Of a DNA stretch of 64,000 bases, positions 1 through 10,144 are shown piece by piece (the first letter of the stretch is position 1; each line of letters starts with the position of its first letter). The stretch is from Trichomonas vaginalis G3. Its lineage: Eukaryota; Parabasalia; Trichomonadida; Trichomonadidae. The notes beneath the pieces were generated by a model that had not been told where the DNA came from, ran no database searches, and saw nothing but the letters and a program-made list of their open reading frames with translations. The stretch covers positions 15,682,205 through 15,746,204 of the forward strand of contig NC_067206.1 of assembly GCF_026262505.1 (NCBI RefSeq), read 5' to 3'. The translations under genes and the position numbers were made by a program.

Positions 1-191
1 CGCAAATTACAGAATTTGGATGCAATACCCCTCAATTCATTGTTGAGAATGCCAAGTCTTTTCAAGATAAAATTATTACAGATTTCCACCTTCAAATTTA
101 TACAACATTATAAAAATTTATGAATAAAAACTTGATATAAAATAACATTTTTATTTTTACTAAGAAAAAAAGGTTTTTGATAATAAATTTA

Positions 192-545
192 TTTTATTTC
201 GAAAAAGTAGCAATAATCGTAAAAGGGTATTGATAGGCTTGCTAAAGTAACTAATTTTAGCTGTCAAATACTTTTGTATTTTGAAGTAAATTAGTATAAA
301 TTTGTTTTTACTTTTATTTCGAAAAAGTAGCAATAATCGTAAAAGGGTATTGATAGGCTTGCTAAAGTAACTAATTTTAGCTGTCAAATACTTTTGTATT
401 TTGAAGTAAATTAGTATAAATTTGTTTTTACTTTTATTTCGAAAAAGTAGCAATAATCGTAAAAGGGTATTGATAGGCTTGCTAAAGTAACTAATTTTAG
501 CTGTCAAATACTTTTGTATTTTGAAGTAAATTAGTATAAATTTGA
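192..545. repeat. 120-bp tandem repeat, about three copies
   Basis: Three nearly identical units follow each other with a period of exactly 120 bases, starting near 192, 312 and 432; the last one runs out near 545. Because 120 is a multiple of three, one minus-strand frame stays open through all copies and would give a 40-residue repeated peptide. I take that open frame as a by-product of the repeat length and not as a gene. The unit resembles nothing else in the window. Confidence 0.95.
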
Positions 546-586
546 TATTATTTTAACTCCCTTTGAAAACCTCAATTTTCCATACA

Positions 587-646
587 GAGGGAACGGGAAT
601 AGCATCCAATATTCCCTGAGAATGGTTGCGCATTCTCAGTTCCCTC
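587..646. repeat. Branched palindrome (perfect three-way junction)
   Basis: An outer stem GAGGGAAC/GTTCCCTC (587-594 with 639-646) encloses two adjacent hairpins with no spare bases between them: GGGAAT/ATTCCC (595-600 with 611-616) and TGAGAAT/ATTCTCA (617-623 with 632-638). All three stems are exact. The design echoes the branched palindromes at 53.4-54.6 kb in miniature. Confidence 0.8.
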
Positions 647-1597
647 TATATTTCGAACGAAGCTCTCATCGGTCTTTTTTTTAATACTAAACGTTTTTTC
701 CCTGTCACTTTTAGCTAAAATTTGGGTTTGCCTTGTTTTGTATGCATTTAGTACACCTTTATTTTTGATTAAAACTATAAAATTTTTATTCCTTATATAA
801 TAAATAGTATATGTTACATAAACATGAAATTCAATAGCATTCAATTTTGGATTTTTTAGATTTGGTAAATTTTAGAAGAAATAAAATCAGCAATCAAAAT
901 AAAGAAACTTTTTTTGTATCTTCTATGATTACCTTTTGGTACTAAATTTTGCATTAATAAGTAAATTATCTGTATTATTCTGTGAGCACAAGCCCTCAGT
1001 TATGCTGGTAGTGAATGATGAATCGTCATTTTGCGAAGAGAACGCGATTATTAAGGTAATTTTGAGAATTGTCTTGAATTATTTAAAATTAAAGTTAATT
1101 GAATAGGTAGGAAACTAGCCTTTGCTAAATTTGTATAATATGACCTTATTCTAGTTGGATCTGAGAATATTTTGCTGAAATAATAAATTATATCGCCGAT
1201 TTATGAAAATTTCTCTGTTGGGACCGACTCGCTGAAACGTATTAGTGTTAATGGTAACTTGTCTGAATTTTCAAATTTTTTCGAAATCCAAAAAATCACA
1301 AACAAAAGCATCAAAATTAGATTTGCATTTAAGGTTTTCTTTTTTTTGGAAAATAAAAATATTTTTCCCCAATAAAGTTTATTTTTACTTTTGAGAGGAA
1401 TAGAAACGTTATTTTGGAATTTTGAAACAACAGAAATGTTCCATTTTTTAATTTTTGATTGAACCGTTATCCATTGAAAAACCTCGATTTTAAAATGTTA
1501 TTCCAAAATATTCATCTAATGATATAGTATATATTTATTAATTATTACTTTTTATTCAATTTTCACTTTTGGCGGGATTTCATTTTTTTTTTGTTGT
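647..1597. other. AT-rich stretch without a recognisable gene
   Basis: I see no supported coding region, RNA gene or repeat here. It lies upstream of the transposase at 1598 and may hold the 5' end of that element, but no terminal repeat could be identified. A short minus-strand frame at 572-844 overlaps the branched palindrome and looks accidental. Confidence 0.5.
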
Positions 1598-2113
1598 ATG
1601 GGCCATATTGTTCACCCAAAACGGAAAACAAAGGCAATGCATAACATTTTACTCCACGAATGTCGTCGACTCTCAGCGCGACAGATGCTTGGTGCTTGCA
1701 TAATGACCGGAATGCCATATACAAAAGGTGCTCGCTTTCTTTCTCTTTGTGGAACTAAGCCCCCTGTGAAGAGTGGTGTCATGAGACAACAGAGATTTTG
1801 TGACGATAAGATTAGAAGACTTAAAAGTATTTCCCTAATGCTGTCGAGAAAGTCCTTCAGTGGTTACTTATCCATTGATGCAAGATGGACGCACAGGCGA
1901 AACTCGCCAAGTTGTACAGTAACTGCGCTCGATGCTGTCACAAAAAGAGTTCTTGCATGCGTGAACATCAACCATATTGGTGGAAACAGACAGCATGCTC
2001 AGTATTCCGGAGCTTCCAACAATATGGAAAGTGCTGGAACTCGAATCATCTTGAAGCAATTAAAGAAATACAATATCTTGAAAGATGTTAAAGAGATTAT
2101 CAAAGACCGAAAT
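1598..2113 (+). pseudogene. Kolobok-like DDE transposase, N-terminal part
   Basis: This is the first part of a cut-and-paste transposase; the rest resumes at 3162 after an insertion. The ATG at 1598 follows an AT-rich leader. Visible landmarks are SIDARWTHRRN (first catalytic aspartate, near residue 94), then TALDAVTKRVLACVNI and YSGASNNMESAG, then EIIKDRN where the gene is cut. The order (aspartate in a strand, a strand ending in VLACVNI, a conserved asparagine-methionine-glutamate helix, then a KDRN loop) fits the Kolobok/THAP9-like relatives of the DDE fold better than MULE or hAT. The family call is from memory and moderate. As it stands the frame runs into the inserted element and stops at 2146, so no full transposase is made. 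Confidence 0.55.
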
Positions 2114-3160
2114 TGTTTCGTACCGAAATGGCTCACAAAAAAGTGACAGAAAACCTTAAATTGCGCGGCAATTTTAATTAAAAAAATAAACATTAATTTT
2201 TGTGATTGATATTATGCATTTTATTTATATTATATAAGATTTAAATTTAGGGGAAAAATTGGAAAAAAAATAAGATTGGAAGTCTTTAGGTAAGAAGGAA
2301 AGGGCAAGAGATATATAGTGTACCTATATACCTCTTGCCCTTTCCTTCTAAGTAGAAAATGGGAGAAACTTTGTCCGCATCATCAGTTATGCGGACAAAG
2401 TTTCTCCGATTTCTAATGGGAATTGCAGGCTATGAGGCACTGATATATAATCAGTACCTCATAGCCTACAATTCCCCTTATTAGACTTCCAAACTTTGAG
2501 TTAATGTCTTGACATTAACTCAAAGTTTGGAAAACTTCTCGTAAGAATCAATCGTCAAAAACCTCGATTGCAGTTATATTCATTGTGTTAAAATTTGATT
2601 TTTTGAAATTTTTTATAAATTAAATTTTTATATAACATAAAGCGTTATGAATTAGTATTTCCATATGAATTTTATCTCGAAAATAGTAATTCTGTACAGT
2701 TATATTTCGGTTAATTTTGGAAATTTCTAGGAATACTTTAAGATAGTATGATTATATATAACTCTGCCTTCATGATTTATTTTAGCTTTCGCGCAAATAT
2801 CAGTTAACTTAACTCCATTATTTGATTTTGTGATGGCTTCACAAAGCCAATCAATATCAATCTCTTCTGGAGAATGTCTTCTCATCTAGAATATTTTCAA
2901 TACTTTACATACAAACATTTTTATTTCTAAAAAACTTTTTAATTTTTTCTAGGATATATGAATGAAAATAGTTAGAACAAGATTTTGAAGCTCAAAACAT
3001 TAAAATTATTAAAGATTTGTATAATATGATTAAAAATGGGAAATAATATGAGGCAATATAAAGGAATATGAATATTAAATAAATATATCTAAATAGAAAG
3101 AATCAGAAAAATCAAATTATTGGCGCCAAAAATGTCACTTTTTTGTGAGCCATTTCGGTA
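2114..3160. mobile_element. Short hairpin-array element inside the Kolobok-like gene
   Basis: About 1.04 kb without coding capacity splits the transposase gene. Its ends are inverted: TACCGAAATGGCTCACAAAA from 2121 and its complement up to 3160, continuing into AAGTGAC. The flanks carry a 21-bp repeat, 2093-2113 and 3162-3182, both encoding EIIKDRN but differing at two third-codon positions. Inside are four consecutive hairpins (2293-2530) and AT-rich DNA. The AAGTGAC end resembles the ends of the Ginger-like and hairpin elements elsewhere in the window, so it is probably a non-autonomous relative. Confidence 0.75.
2293..2530. repeat. Array of four hairpins
   Basis: Four palindromes lie head to tail: 2293-2349 (18-bp exact outer stem starting AGAAGGAAAGGGC), 2362-2407 (19-bp exact stem starting GGAGAAACTTTGTCC), 2418-2476 (27-bp stem with two mismatches, apex GAGGCACTGAT/ATCAGTACCTC) and 2489-2530 (20-bp exact stem, two-base loop). 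The same kinds of stem recur at 34.9-35.6 and 57.5-58.2 kb. Confidence 0.95.
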
Positions 3161-3161
3161 T

Positions 3162-3959
3162 GAGATAATTAAAGACCGAAATAACAAAAGTGTCTCTGTC
3201 TTTAAAGAATTTGGCGTCTCTCATCTTGAAAGATTCGATCCAGGTCATGTATCAAAAAATATCTCAAAAGATTTTACAAAGTTCTCAGCTTCTCATAATA
3301 CAGTTGAAGTTTTCAACGACAAGACTCAGAAGATTGAAAAAATAGAGAGACCTTTCTGGGGTCTGAATGCAAGCCTAAGTATGTGGCTTTGGTCATGTTT
3401 TGCCGAAGAAAATATTGACAAACGTACGAAAATATGGGAGGATTGTGTCTACCATTACGTAGGCAATCATTCTTTTTGCGAACCGCACAATTACAAATGC
3501 TTTGAATGGCAAAAAGGTGTCAATTCGATCCAACTTCAATTCATGCTCTATGACTGGGTTCACAAGTGGACACCCATAGTTTCCAAAGTTTCTTCCATTG
3601 GATCTACCTGCATGAATGAAGCGTTTAACTCCAAAATTGCATGCTATTTGGACAAATCAAGAGCCTGGAAGAACATTAACATTAGAGTTAACGTTGCAAT
3701 CTTAGAATGGAATGATCCAGAGCATTTTCTCGGAGATATACAAAAAGCATTACATCTTCCCCCACTTCCAGAAGATTGTGTCAAACCATTTGAAGAGAAT
3801 TGTTACTCCAAAATGATATTGAAACAAAAAACTGTTACAAAAGGTTCTAAAAAACAGAACAAATACAAAAAATCCATTCAGAGTGTACCAGGAGGAGATT
3901 ATCAAGTTTTCAAGTCCGAATGGGAATCAGAAGACGAAGACATTGATGACTTTGATTAA
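3162..3959 (+). pseudogene. Kolobok-like DDE transposase, C-terminal part
   Basis: This continues the protein interrupted at 2113. It opens with EIIKDRNNKSVSVFKEFG, then RFDPGHVSKNISKDF, a DPGH-type metal-binding motif expected of the second catalytic region. An aromatic helix-rich region follows (ASLSMWLWSCFAEENID), then a basic stretch near KQKTVTKGSKKQNKYKKS and an acidic end (WESEDEDIDDFD). Translation could begin at 3120, but those first residues come from the insertion's terminal repeat. Apart from the insertion the frame is clean, which suggests the transposase died recently. Confidence 0.55.
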
Positions 3960-4597
3960 CGAAAATTACATTTTATTTATTGTTTTTGTTTTTAATTAAA
4001 TTATTATTATGCTCATTTTCTTATTTTGATTTTTTCTCATTATGATATAAATAATTTATTAATGCATTTATCCAATAATTATGCTATGATATTTTTATGC
4101 CTTATTTCATTTCTCTTATATTTGATAATCTGGTAAAATATAGTTCAGACTATAATCATTTTAGATTATTGATATATTTATATAGGTTAGAATAAAATTA
4201 GTTTCATTTTCTACTTTTATTTTGAATTAATAATTTATAATATCAAATATTATGGCGTAACCTCTCCTTTAAAATATAGATATATATAGGCCTATAGAGT
4301 TTATTGGCACTCTCAAAACTCTAGAATTTTGAGTTTACTATACCCTTAACAATTTCATAAAAATGATAATTAAATCCGGATAATCACTAAATAGATTTAT
4401 TAACATATTTTGAATGGGTATTGTTATCAACCTAAGCCTTGCCTATAATCGATAATATTAAAAATATAATCGAAAATTTTGAGGCTCCGCTGCCGCTCCG
4501 CCTAAAGATTTTCGATTATATTGGAATTCTTTTTCCTTCAAAATAGTGATGTACTTTTGGAAGATAATCGATGATTTTTGCAAAATGTTATTCACTT
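3960..4597. other. AT-rich spacer with one hairpin
   Basis: No gene is visible. A hairpin spans 4464-4522: arms near ATATAATCGAAAATTTT and its complement close on a GC-rich loop around GGCTCCGCTGCCGC. The 3' terminal repeat of the Kolobok-like element should lie here but was not found. Confidence 0.5.
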
Positions 4598-4620
4598 TTG
4601 CGGTTTGGAATTTTTGGGAG

Positions 4621-6524
4621 GGAACAGGACAAATTTGCCACACGGCACTTTTTAAAAAAATTAATGGAGCGGAGCGATACTCTGCTGCAGGAGCCCCAAG
4701 GCTCCCAATCATTACGAAAGGGAGCCTCAGGGCTCCTGAGAATCCATCAGCAGAGGCCTTTTCATTTGGCCTCTGCTGATCAAAGATTCGGCGAAGCCAT
4801 TCTTCGTCTCAGGAGCCCCAAGGCTCCCAATCATTACGAAAGGGAGCCTCAGGGCTCCTGAGAAACCTCTTTGAGAAGGTTTTCTTTAAGAAAACCTTCT
4901 CAAAGATGATTGTCAGCATTCACTCAAAATCTACCAAGAGTTTCAAAGTTTCAAATCTATCTGAAATGAAGCTTTGAATCTCTTGTATATCTAATTGTAG
5001 AGGTACCTTTTCAAAATGTCTTCTATTGATTAAATTTAATCAGTAAAAGTCATTTTGAAAAGGTACATCTCTATAATTGCTATTGAGCATTCACTCTTGG
5101 AACCTTGGAGCTCTTGTGTAGTGCATGAAAATTCCAAGATTCTAGCATAAAACATATATCATAGACATAATTTCTTCTGTAATAAACAGAAATTCATCAA
5201 AAGTGACAGCTCTCAATTTTTTGACATTTGTAAATTCTAAATTGAATGAGAAAAATGAAATAATACTAAGCATAATACAATATTCTAGATTTAATTATAA
5301 TTAGGAAAAAGTTAGTTTTGAGAGTACTTTTCATAGGCATATAGAATGAAATCTTCTGAAAAATAATATCACATAAACTCATATTATTTTCTAATATATA
5401 ACTATTTTATATAAAAATCAAATTCAATGATCTTAAAAGCGAAGGATAAACCTCAAAATTTACGAATATAATGAGTGGGAATATAATGCTTATCTATCAT
5501 AAAACCATATGAAATATCAATTTTTGCTTTACGCCTAATTTTGACGACAATTAGCAAAAAATGTTAAATGTTAACACTCAGTCCATTTGAATATGAAAAA
5601 TAAAATTGACTTTGATTAAATGTTTTTATTTATCATGCAATTCTTCTTGCGACCAAAGATTTGAATCAAATTTCAAAAAATAAGATAGCTTAAAAAATAA
5701 TATACGGTAGTGTTTACTAATAGATGAATAGTATATAAATTCTATTAAAATGGATTTGATCCAAAAAAATATATAAAATTTGATCATAAATAAAATCGTT
5801 TTAAATTACTTCTTCATTTAAATTATAACAATTATTTTTGGTTTTATATTTTTTTGGATCAAATCCATTTTAATAGAATTTATATACTATTCATCTATTA
5901 GTAAACACTACCGTATATTATTTTTTAAGCTATCTTATTTTTTGAAATTTGATTCAAATCTTTGGTCGCAAGAAGAATTGCATGATAAATAAAAACATTT
6001 AATCAAAGTCAATTTTATTTTTCATATTCAAATGGACTGAGTGTTAACATTTAACATTTTTTGCTAATTGTCGTCAAAAATTAGGCGTAAAGCAAAAATT
6101 AATATTTCATATGGTTTTATGATAGATAAGCATTATATTCCCACTCATTATATTCGTAAATTTTGAGGTTTATCCTTCGCTTTTAAGATCATTGAATTTG
6201 ATTTTTATATAAAATAGTTATATATTAGAAAATAATATGAGTTTATGTGATATTATTTTTCAGAAGATTTTGTGTTCTTCTTCAAAATTTTATTTTTTTA
6301 TTAAAAAGAATCTTTACAAAATATACATTTACTTTAATTAATATTTAAAAACGTGCTCTATCAAAAGTTCCAAAAATTCAATATTTTAGCTTTTCTGAGG
6401 TGTCACTTTTGATGAATTTCTGTTTACAACACTTCAAATATAATTTAAGGTTATTTTTAAAAATCAGAAAAGCGTAATTTAAGGTTATTGAAAAAGTGAC
6501 ACTTGGCAAATTTGTCCCGCACTC
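4621..6524. mobile_element. Short non-autonomous MULE-type element (copy 1)
   Basis: The ends are GGAACAGGACAAATTTGCCA (from 4621) and, on the other strand, GAGTGCGGGACAAATTTGCC (to 6524). They are flanked by an exact 10-bp duplication, TTTTTGGGAG, at 4611-4620 and 6525-6534. Without the foldback element nested at 5178-6431 it is 646 bp, matching the inverted copy at 25242-25889. It holds no transposase and is largely hairpins: GGAGCC-type stems, a CCTCTGCTGA stem, AGAAGGTTTTCTT/AAGAAAACCTTCT near 4875-4905, and GAGGTACCTTTTCAAAATG/CATTTTGAAAAGGTAC near 5000-5070. The whole MULE at 59091-61309 has the same outer bases (GAGTGTGGGAC) and is the likely source of transposase. Confidence 0.9.
5178..6431. 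mobile_element. Foldback element, copy 1 (giant palindrome)
   Basis: A 1,254-bp insertion within the MULE-type element. It is flanked by CTTC at 5174-5177 and 6432-6435, and the uninterrupted copy near 25,330 shows the empty site with a single CTTC (GAAG on that strand). The ends read TGTAATAAACAGAAATTC and, inverted, TGTTGTAAACAGAAATTC, running on into ATCAAAAGTGACA. Most of the element is two inverted arms of several hundred bases that mirror each other around 5,810, with about 150 bp near each end that is not mirrored. It has no coding capacity. The 4-bp duplication and GTGACA-type end suggest an integrase-type (Ginger-like) enzyme moves it. Confidence 0.95.
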
Positions 6525-6574
6525 TTTTTGGGAGACTCCCTTCGGTTGCCTCCAAAAAATTCCAAACCGCAAAA

Positions 6575-6830
6575 AAGCTGAAAATCACTTTAGCATAGTA
6601 TTGACTGAAGAAAAAATTTAAATGCTTACTTTAATTTTTTTTGTCGTCATCACTATTCCAAAATCTAAAGAGTCCTCTAGGGTTGCAATCTTGGAAGAAA
6701 AGTGCGGAATTTCCAGACTCCAAAAAATAATCTTCTTTTAGACGATTAAAAAATATTTTTTTACTATAAAATTTGCCAAATCAAACATTTTTGGATTTTT
6801 TACTCCATTAGATGCATTAAGAAATTACAA
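6575..6830. other. AT-rich spacer, nothing recognised
   Basis: A short AT-rich stretch between the MULE target hairpin and the terminal repeat of the decayed MULE. No coding region, repeat or RNA was seen. Confidence 0.5.
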
Positions 6831-6831
6831 T

Positions 6832-7999
6832 TAAATTTTATTTTGGTCTCAAAATCACAGATTTTACTAATATCCTTGTAACTGTTTTATTTGATTCTTC
6901 TATCAATAAAAGAATCTAATAGTATTGATTTAGAATCTCTATTTTTCATCAAATTATTCTAAATCTTTTTTGATCTGTTAATATATTTCTATTAATTTCT
7001 ATCTCAGATCAATATAAAACCCCAATAGATTCTAATTTCATTGTTAACAAGTCTTTTTAAGTTTATTAGATTTATGCATTTTATTGTTATAGGAATGGAT
7101 CTTCTCTGCTCTAATGTTGAAATATTGCAGCTATATATTTTTATTTTGTTTAGATTTATGGTGTTTTATGAATATATATATATATTTAAATTTAAATTAA
7201 ATGTTTATTACTTAAATGTTTCTTCATTTTTCTTTTAATTTTCCTTGTTTTGTGATGTAATAAACATCATAACATTTCTTTCCAACTCTTGAACCTTCTC
7301 AAAGAACAACTCAGGATCAATGCCATGCTCGTCGACAACTTCCAATACGAATTTGAGATTTTTCATAATCTCTTGGCGAAGGAAATCAGCGTCAATTATC
7401 CTTTGTTCCTTGGATTTTTATAATAAATAGACAACTGCCTTACTTTTGTCATTGTTGAAAGCATTGACCCTGATCAAGAACGATGAAATTACTCTTGCCA
7501 TTATGTTAAGGAAGAAGTCATCGATCCTCATATGTTTTTTGCCCAAAAAGAAGGAATACTTCAATTGCTTGAAATGCGATTCTGCCATTATTGGTGGAAT
7601 CTCCTCCATTCCTGTACTGCGCCATCCAAAGATGAAGGTATGGCTTCCATTGCTTGTCAAAATAGATCTGTGCTTGTGGTTCTTCGCCGAAAATTTCGCA
7701 AATATTGTCGTAAGCAGCCTGAGATTCATGAGCATCAGATGTTCTGAATACAAGGAAATCCATAAGAAGATAAAAGTTAAAAAATTTTCGGTGGAGAGGA
7801 ATTTCTGTTGGGTTTTTGGCTTTGAAATTGCAGGAACGACATGGATCCCGCACCAATCAAGCACAGTCTGCGCTTAAATGAGTGGGCCCATGATTAAGCC
7901 ACTGAAAATACATCACCAAAAAATACTGGAAATTGTTTGCGGTATCGGGGAAGCAAAGAAAATAAAAAAGTGTGATTTTGAGACCAAAATAAAATTTAT
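6832..7999 (-). mobile_element. Decayed MULE with about 28-bp inverted ends
   Basis: The sequence AAATTTTATTTTGGTCTCAA (6834 onward, continuing AATCACA) is mirrored near 7970-7998. These inverted ends enclose about 1.17 kb holding a fragment of a MULE transposase on the minus strand. No flanking duplication could be made out. The transposase lacks its N-terminal half and catalytic aspartates, so this is an internally deleted, dead copy. Confidence 0.65.
7240..7877 (-). pseudogene. MULE transposase C-terminal remnant
   Basis: Read on the minus strand, pieces in more than one frame match the C-terminal third of the intact MULE at 59539-61221. EPQAQIYFDKQWKPYLHLW lines up with EPKAQKYFDRQWRHHLDRW, QYRNGGDSTNN with RYRNGGDATNN, and the later HMRIDDFFLNIMARVISSFL with IRLDDFVVELYTTVVPALL. 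The reading frame shifts at least once around 7,510-7,530, so this is ordinary transposase decay. Downstream (towards 7240) the tail continues to about KSKAVVYLL. The fragment is too short to be active. Confidence 0.75.
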
Positions 8000-8390
8000 T
8001 TGTTGTAGTCTTTAAAAAAAGAATGAAAAATGTTTCAATTGAAGAAGAAGTTTTTTTAAAGGAAAATGATTTTTAGGTAAAACCATTTATAATCATATAA
8101 TGAACATAAATCATTTGAAAACCATTGAAAATTTTGAAAACGAGGGATTTGTTCTGGAAGATAATTTGAATGGTTTATTTTATTCCGTGCCCCAAGAAGT
8201 TGGCCAAATTTTAAAGAAAATGTATATTATCATGTTTCTTGATGTTTATGTTTAAAGCATCACAAATAATTCACAATAGATTCAATTTTTACTTCATTTT
8301 TCTAAAAGATTGGCTAGGATTCTTCATGGCCAAATATTTGAAAAACATATTTGTAAATACAAATGATCCGGATTATAAATTACAAATGTC
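8000..8390. other. AT-rich spacer
   Basis: No coding region or repeat recognised. The last part leads straight into the hAT fragment at 8391, whose upstream coding part should lie here but is not detectable. Confidence 0.4.
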
Positions 8391-8875
8391 TTGACTGAAT
8401 GTCAGAGGCTTGGCTTGACACCAGTTGGCTTTATTGGTGACAATTTGAGAGTTCAGTTCTCTGCATTTAACACATTTGCAGAAAGATGCAATAATATAGC
8501 AATGTCATGCGGCTGTCATACACTTAATTTAGCCTTGACAGACATACGCAGGGAAAACGACGAGTTTGAACATTTATGCGCTATTGTGGAGATTGTTGCT
8601 CACTTATTCAACAAAAAACCCATTAAAACGTACTTCTACTACTCCATACCCCTTCCAGTAGACACAAGATGGGTCATATTCTTTGATGTTTCATTGTGGA
8701 TTGTACAACATACTAAAGAAATTCTTCAGTTTCTTCAGCATCCACAGGTGCCAAACATCAAAGCATTGCACAAATATATACCCATGATCCTGGAAGTTGT
8801 CTTCGAAGCAGCACCGAAATTAGTTATGCTGCTTCTTCCAATCAAGCTTCTAATGAACGTGTTCGAAACGGATAA
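8391..8875 (+). pseudogene. hAT-like transposase fragment
   Basis: About 160 residues look like the middle of a hAT transposase: VGFIGDNLRVQFSAF (the second catalytic aspartate in a GDNLRVQ-like strand), then SCGCHTLNLAL (the CxxH motif typical of hAT), then LPVDTRWVIFFDVS (the D-x-RW motif that starts the helical insertion). Earlier catalytic regions and the C-terminal dimerisation helix are missing. The frame runs without a stop into the minisatellite at 8876, which replaces the rest of the protein. An unrelated hAT copy lies at 18.3-21.4 kb. Confidence 0.7.
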
Positions 8876-9990
8876 CTCCTCAACCACCCAAACCACCTCC
8901 ACCTCCTCCACTCACCAACCACCCAAACCACCATACCCCAACTCCCAACTCCTCAACCACCCAAACCACCTCCACCTCCTCCACTCACCAACCACCCAAC
9001 ACCCCTCCCAACTCCCATCTCAACCACCCAACACCCCTCCATATCCCTTCACTCACCAACCACCCAACACCCCTCCCAACTCCCATCTCAACCACCCAAC
9101 ACCCCTCCCATATCCCTTCACTCACCAACCACCCAACACCCCTCCCAACTCCCATCTCAACCACCCAAACCACCTCCACCTCCTCCACTCCTCAACCACC
9201 CAAACCACCTCCACCTCCTCCACTCACCAACCACCCAAACCACCTCCACCTCCTTCACTCACCAACCACCCAAACCACCTCCACCTCCTCCACTCACCAA
9301 CCACCCAAACCACCATACCCCAACTCCCAACTCCTCAACCACCCAAACCACCTCCACCTCCTCCACTCACCAACCACCCAAACCACCATACCCCAACTCC
9401 CAACTCCCAACTCCTCAACCACCCAAACCACCTCCACCTCCTCCACTCACCAACCACCCAACACCCCTCCCAACTCCCATCTCAACCACCCAACACCCCT
9501 CCCATATCCCTTCACTCACCAACCACCCAACACCCCTCCCAACTCCCATCTCAACCACCCAACACCCCTCCCATATCCCTTCACTCACCAACCACCCAAA
9601 CCACCTCCACCTCCTCCACTCCTCAACCACCCAAACCACCTCCACCTCCTTCACTCACCAACCACCCAAACCACCTCCACCTCCTCCACTCACCAACCAC
9701 CCAAACCACCTCCACCTCCTTCACTCACCAACCACCCAAACCACCTCCACCTCCTCCACTCACCAACCACCCAAACCACCATACCCCAACTCCCAACTCC
9801 TCAACCACCCAAACCACCTCCACCTCCTCCACTCACCAACCACCCAAACCACCATACCCCAACTCCCAACTCCTCAACCACCCAAACCACCTCCACCTCC
9901 TCCACTCACCAACCACCCAAACCACCATACCCCAACTCCCAACTCCTCAACCACCCAAACCACCTCCACCTCCTTCACTCACCAACCACC
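8876..9990. repeat. C-rich minisatellite, about 1.1 kb
   Basis: Interleaved units built from ACCACCCAAACCACCTCCAC, CTCCTCCACTCACCAACC, AACACCCCTCCCAACTCCC and CCATACCCCAACTCCCAA repeat with variants. The plus strand is almost free of G, so the minus strand is very rich in GG and GGG runs, a setting for G-quadruplex or i-motif structure. Its base composition is strikingly unlike the AT-rich surroundings. All three plus frames are largely open through it, giving low-complexity P/T/H/N strings that I do not regard as a selected protein. Confidence 0.97.
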
Positions 9991-10144
9991 CAAAACCTCA
10001 ATCGTTGACATTTATCCTTATACACAATCCGCTATGCTCACTCTTGCCAGAATCGTTGATGGTCAGGAATATCTTATTCCGATTTCAGAAATTTATCTCT
10101 GTAATCAGAACGCTCGTAATAAAAGAGATCTTCTTTGTAATGCT
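9991..10144 (+). other. Short coding-like flank of the Polinton insertion
   Basis: In one plus frame this reads LARIVDGQEYLIPISEIYLC followed by NQNARNKRDLLCNA, a more protein-like composition than the frame that runs on from the minisatellite. It may be the end of whatever gene the minisatellite expanded in. It ends exactly at the left ATGCT (10140-10144) of the Polinton. Family not recognised. Confidence 0.3.

Larger units (their letters stand above)
4598..6572. repeat. Hairpin that served as a MULE target
   Basis: Outside the MULE-type element, the left flank reads GCGGTTTGGAATTTTTGGGA and the right flank ends CCAAAAAATTCCAAACCGC. With the insertion and one copy of its 10-bp duplication removed, the site is a single hairpin with a stem of about 20 bp. 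The element entered one arm of that hairpin. Confidence 0.7.

Noticed and set aside
160-507. Protein made of 40-residue repeats
   Set aside because: The frame is open only because the DNA repeat length is a multiple of three. There is no upstream signal, and composition follows the AT-rich repeat.
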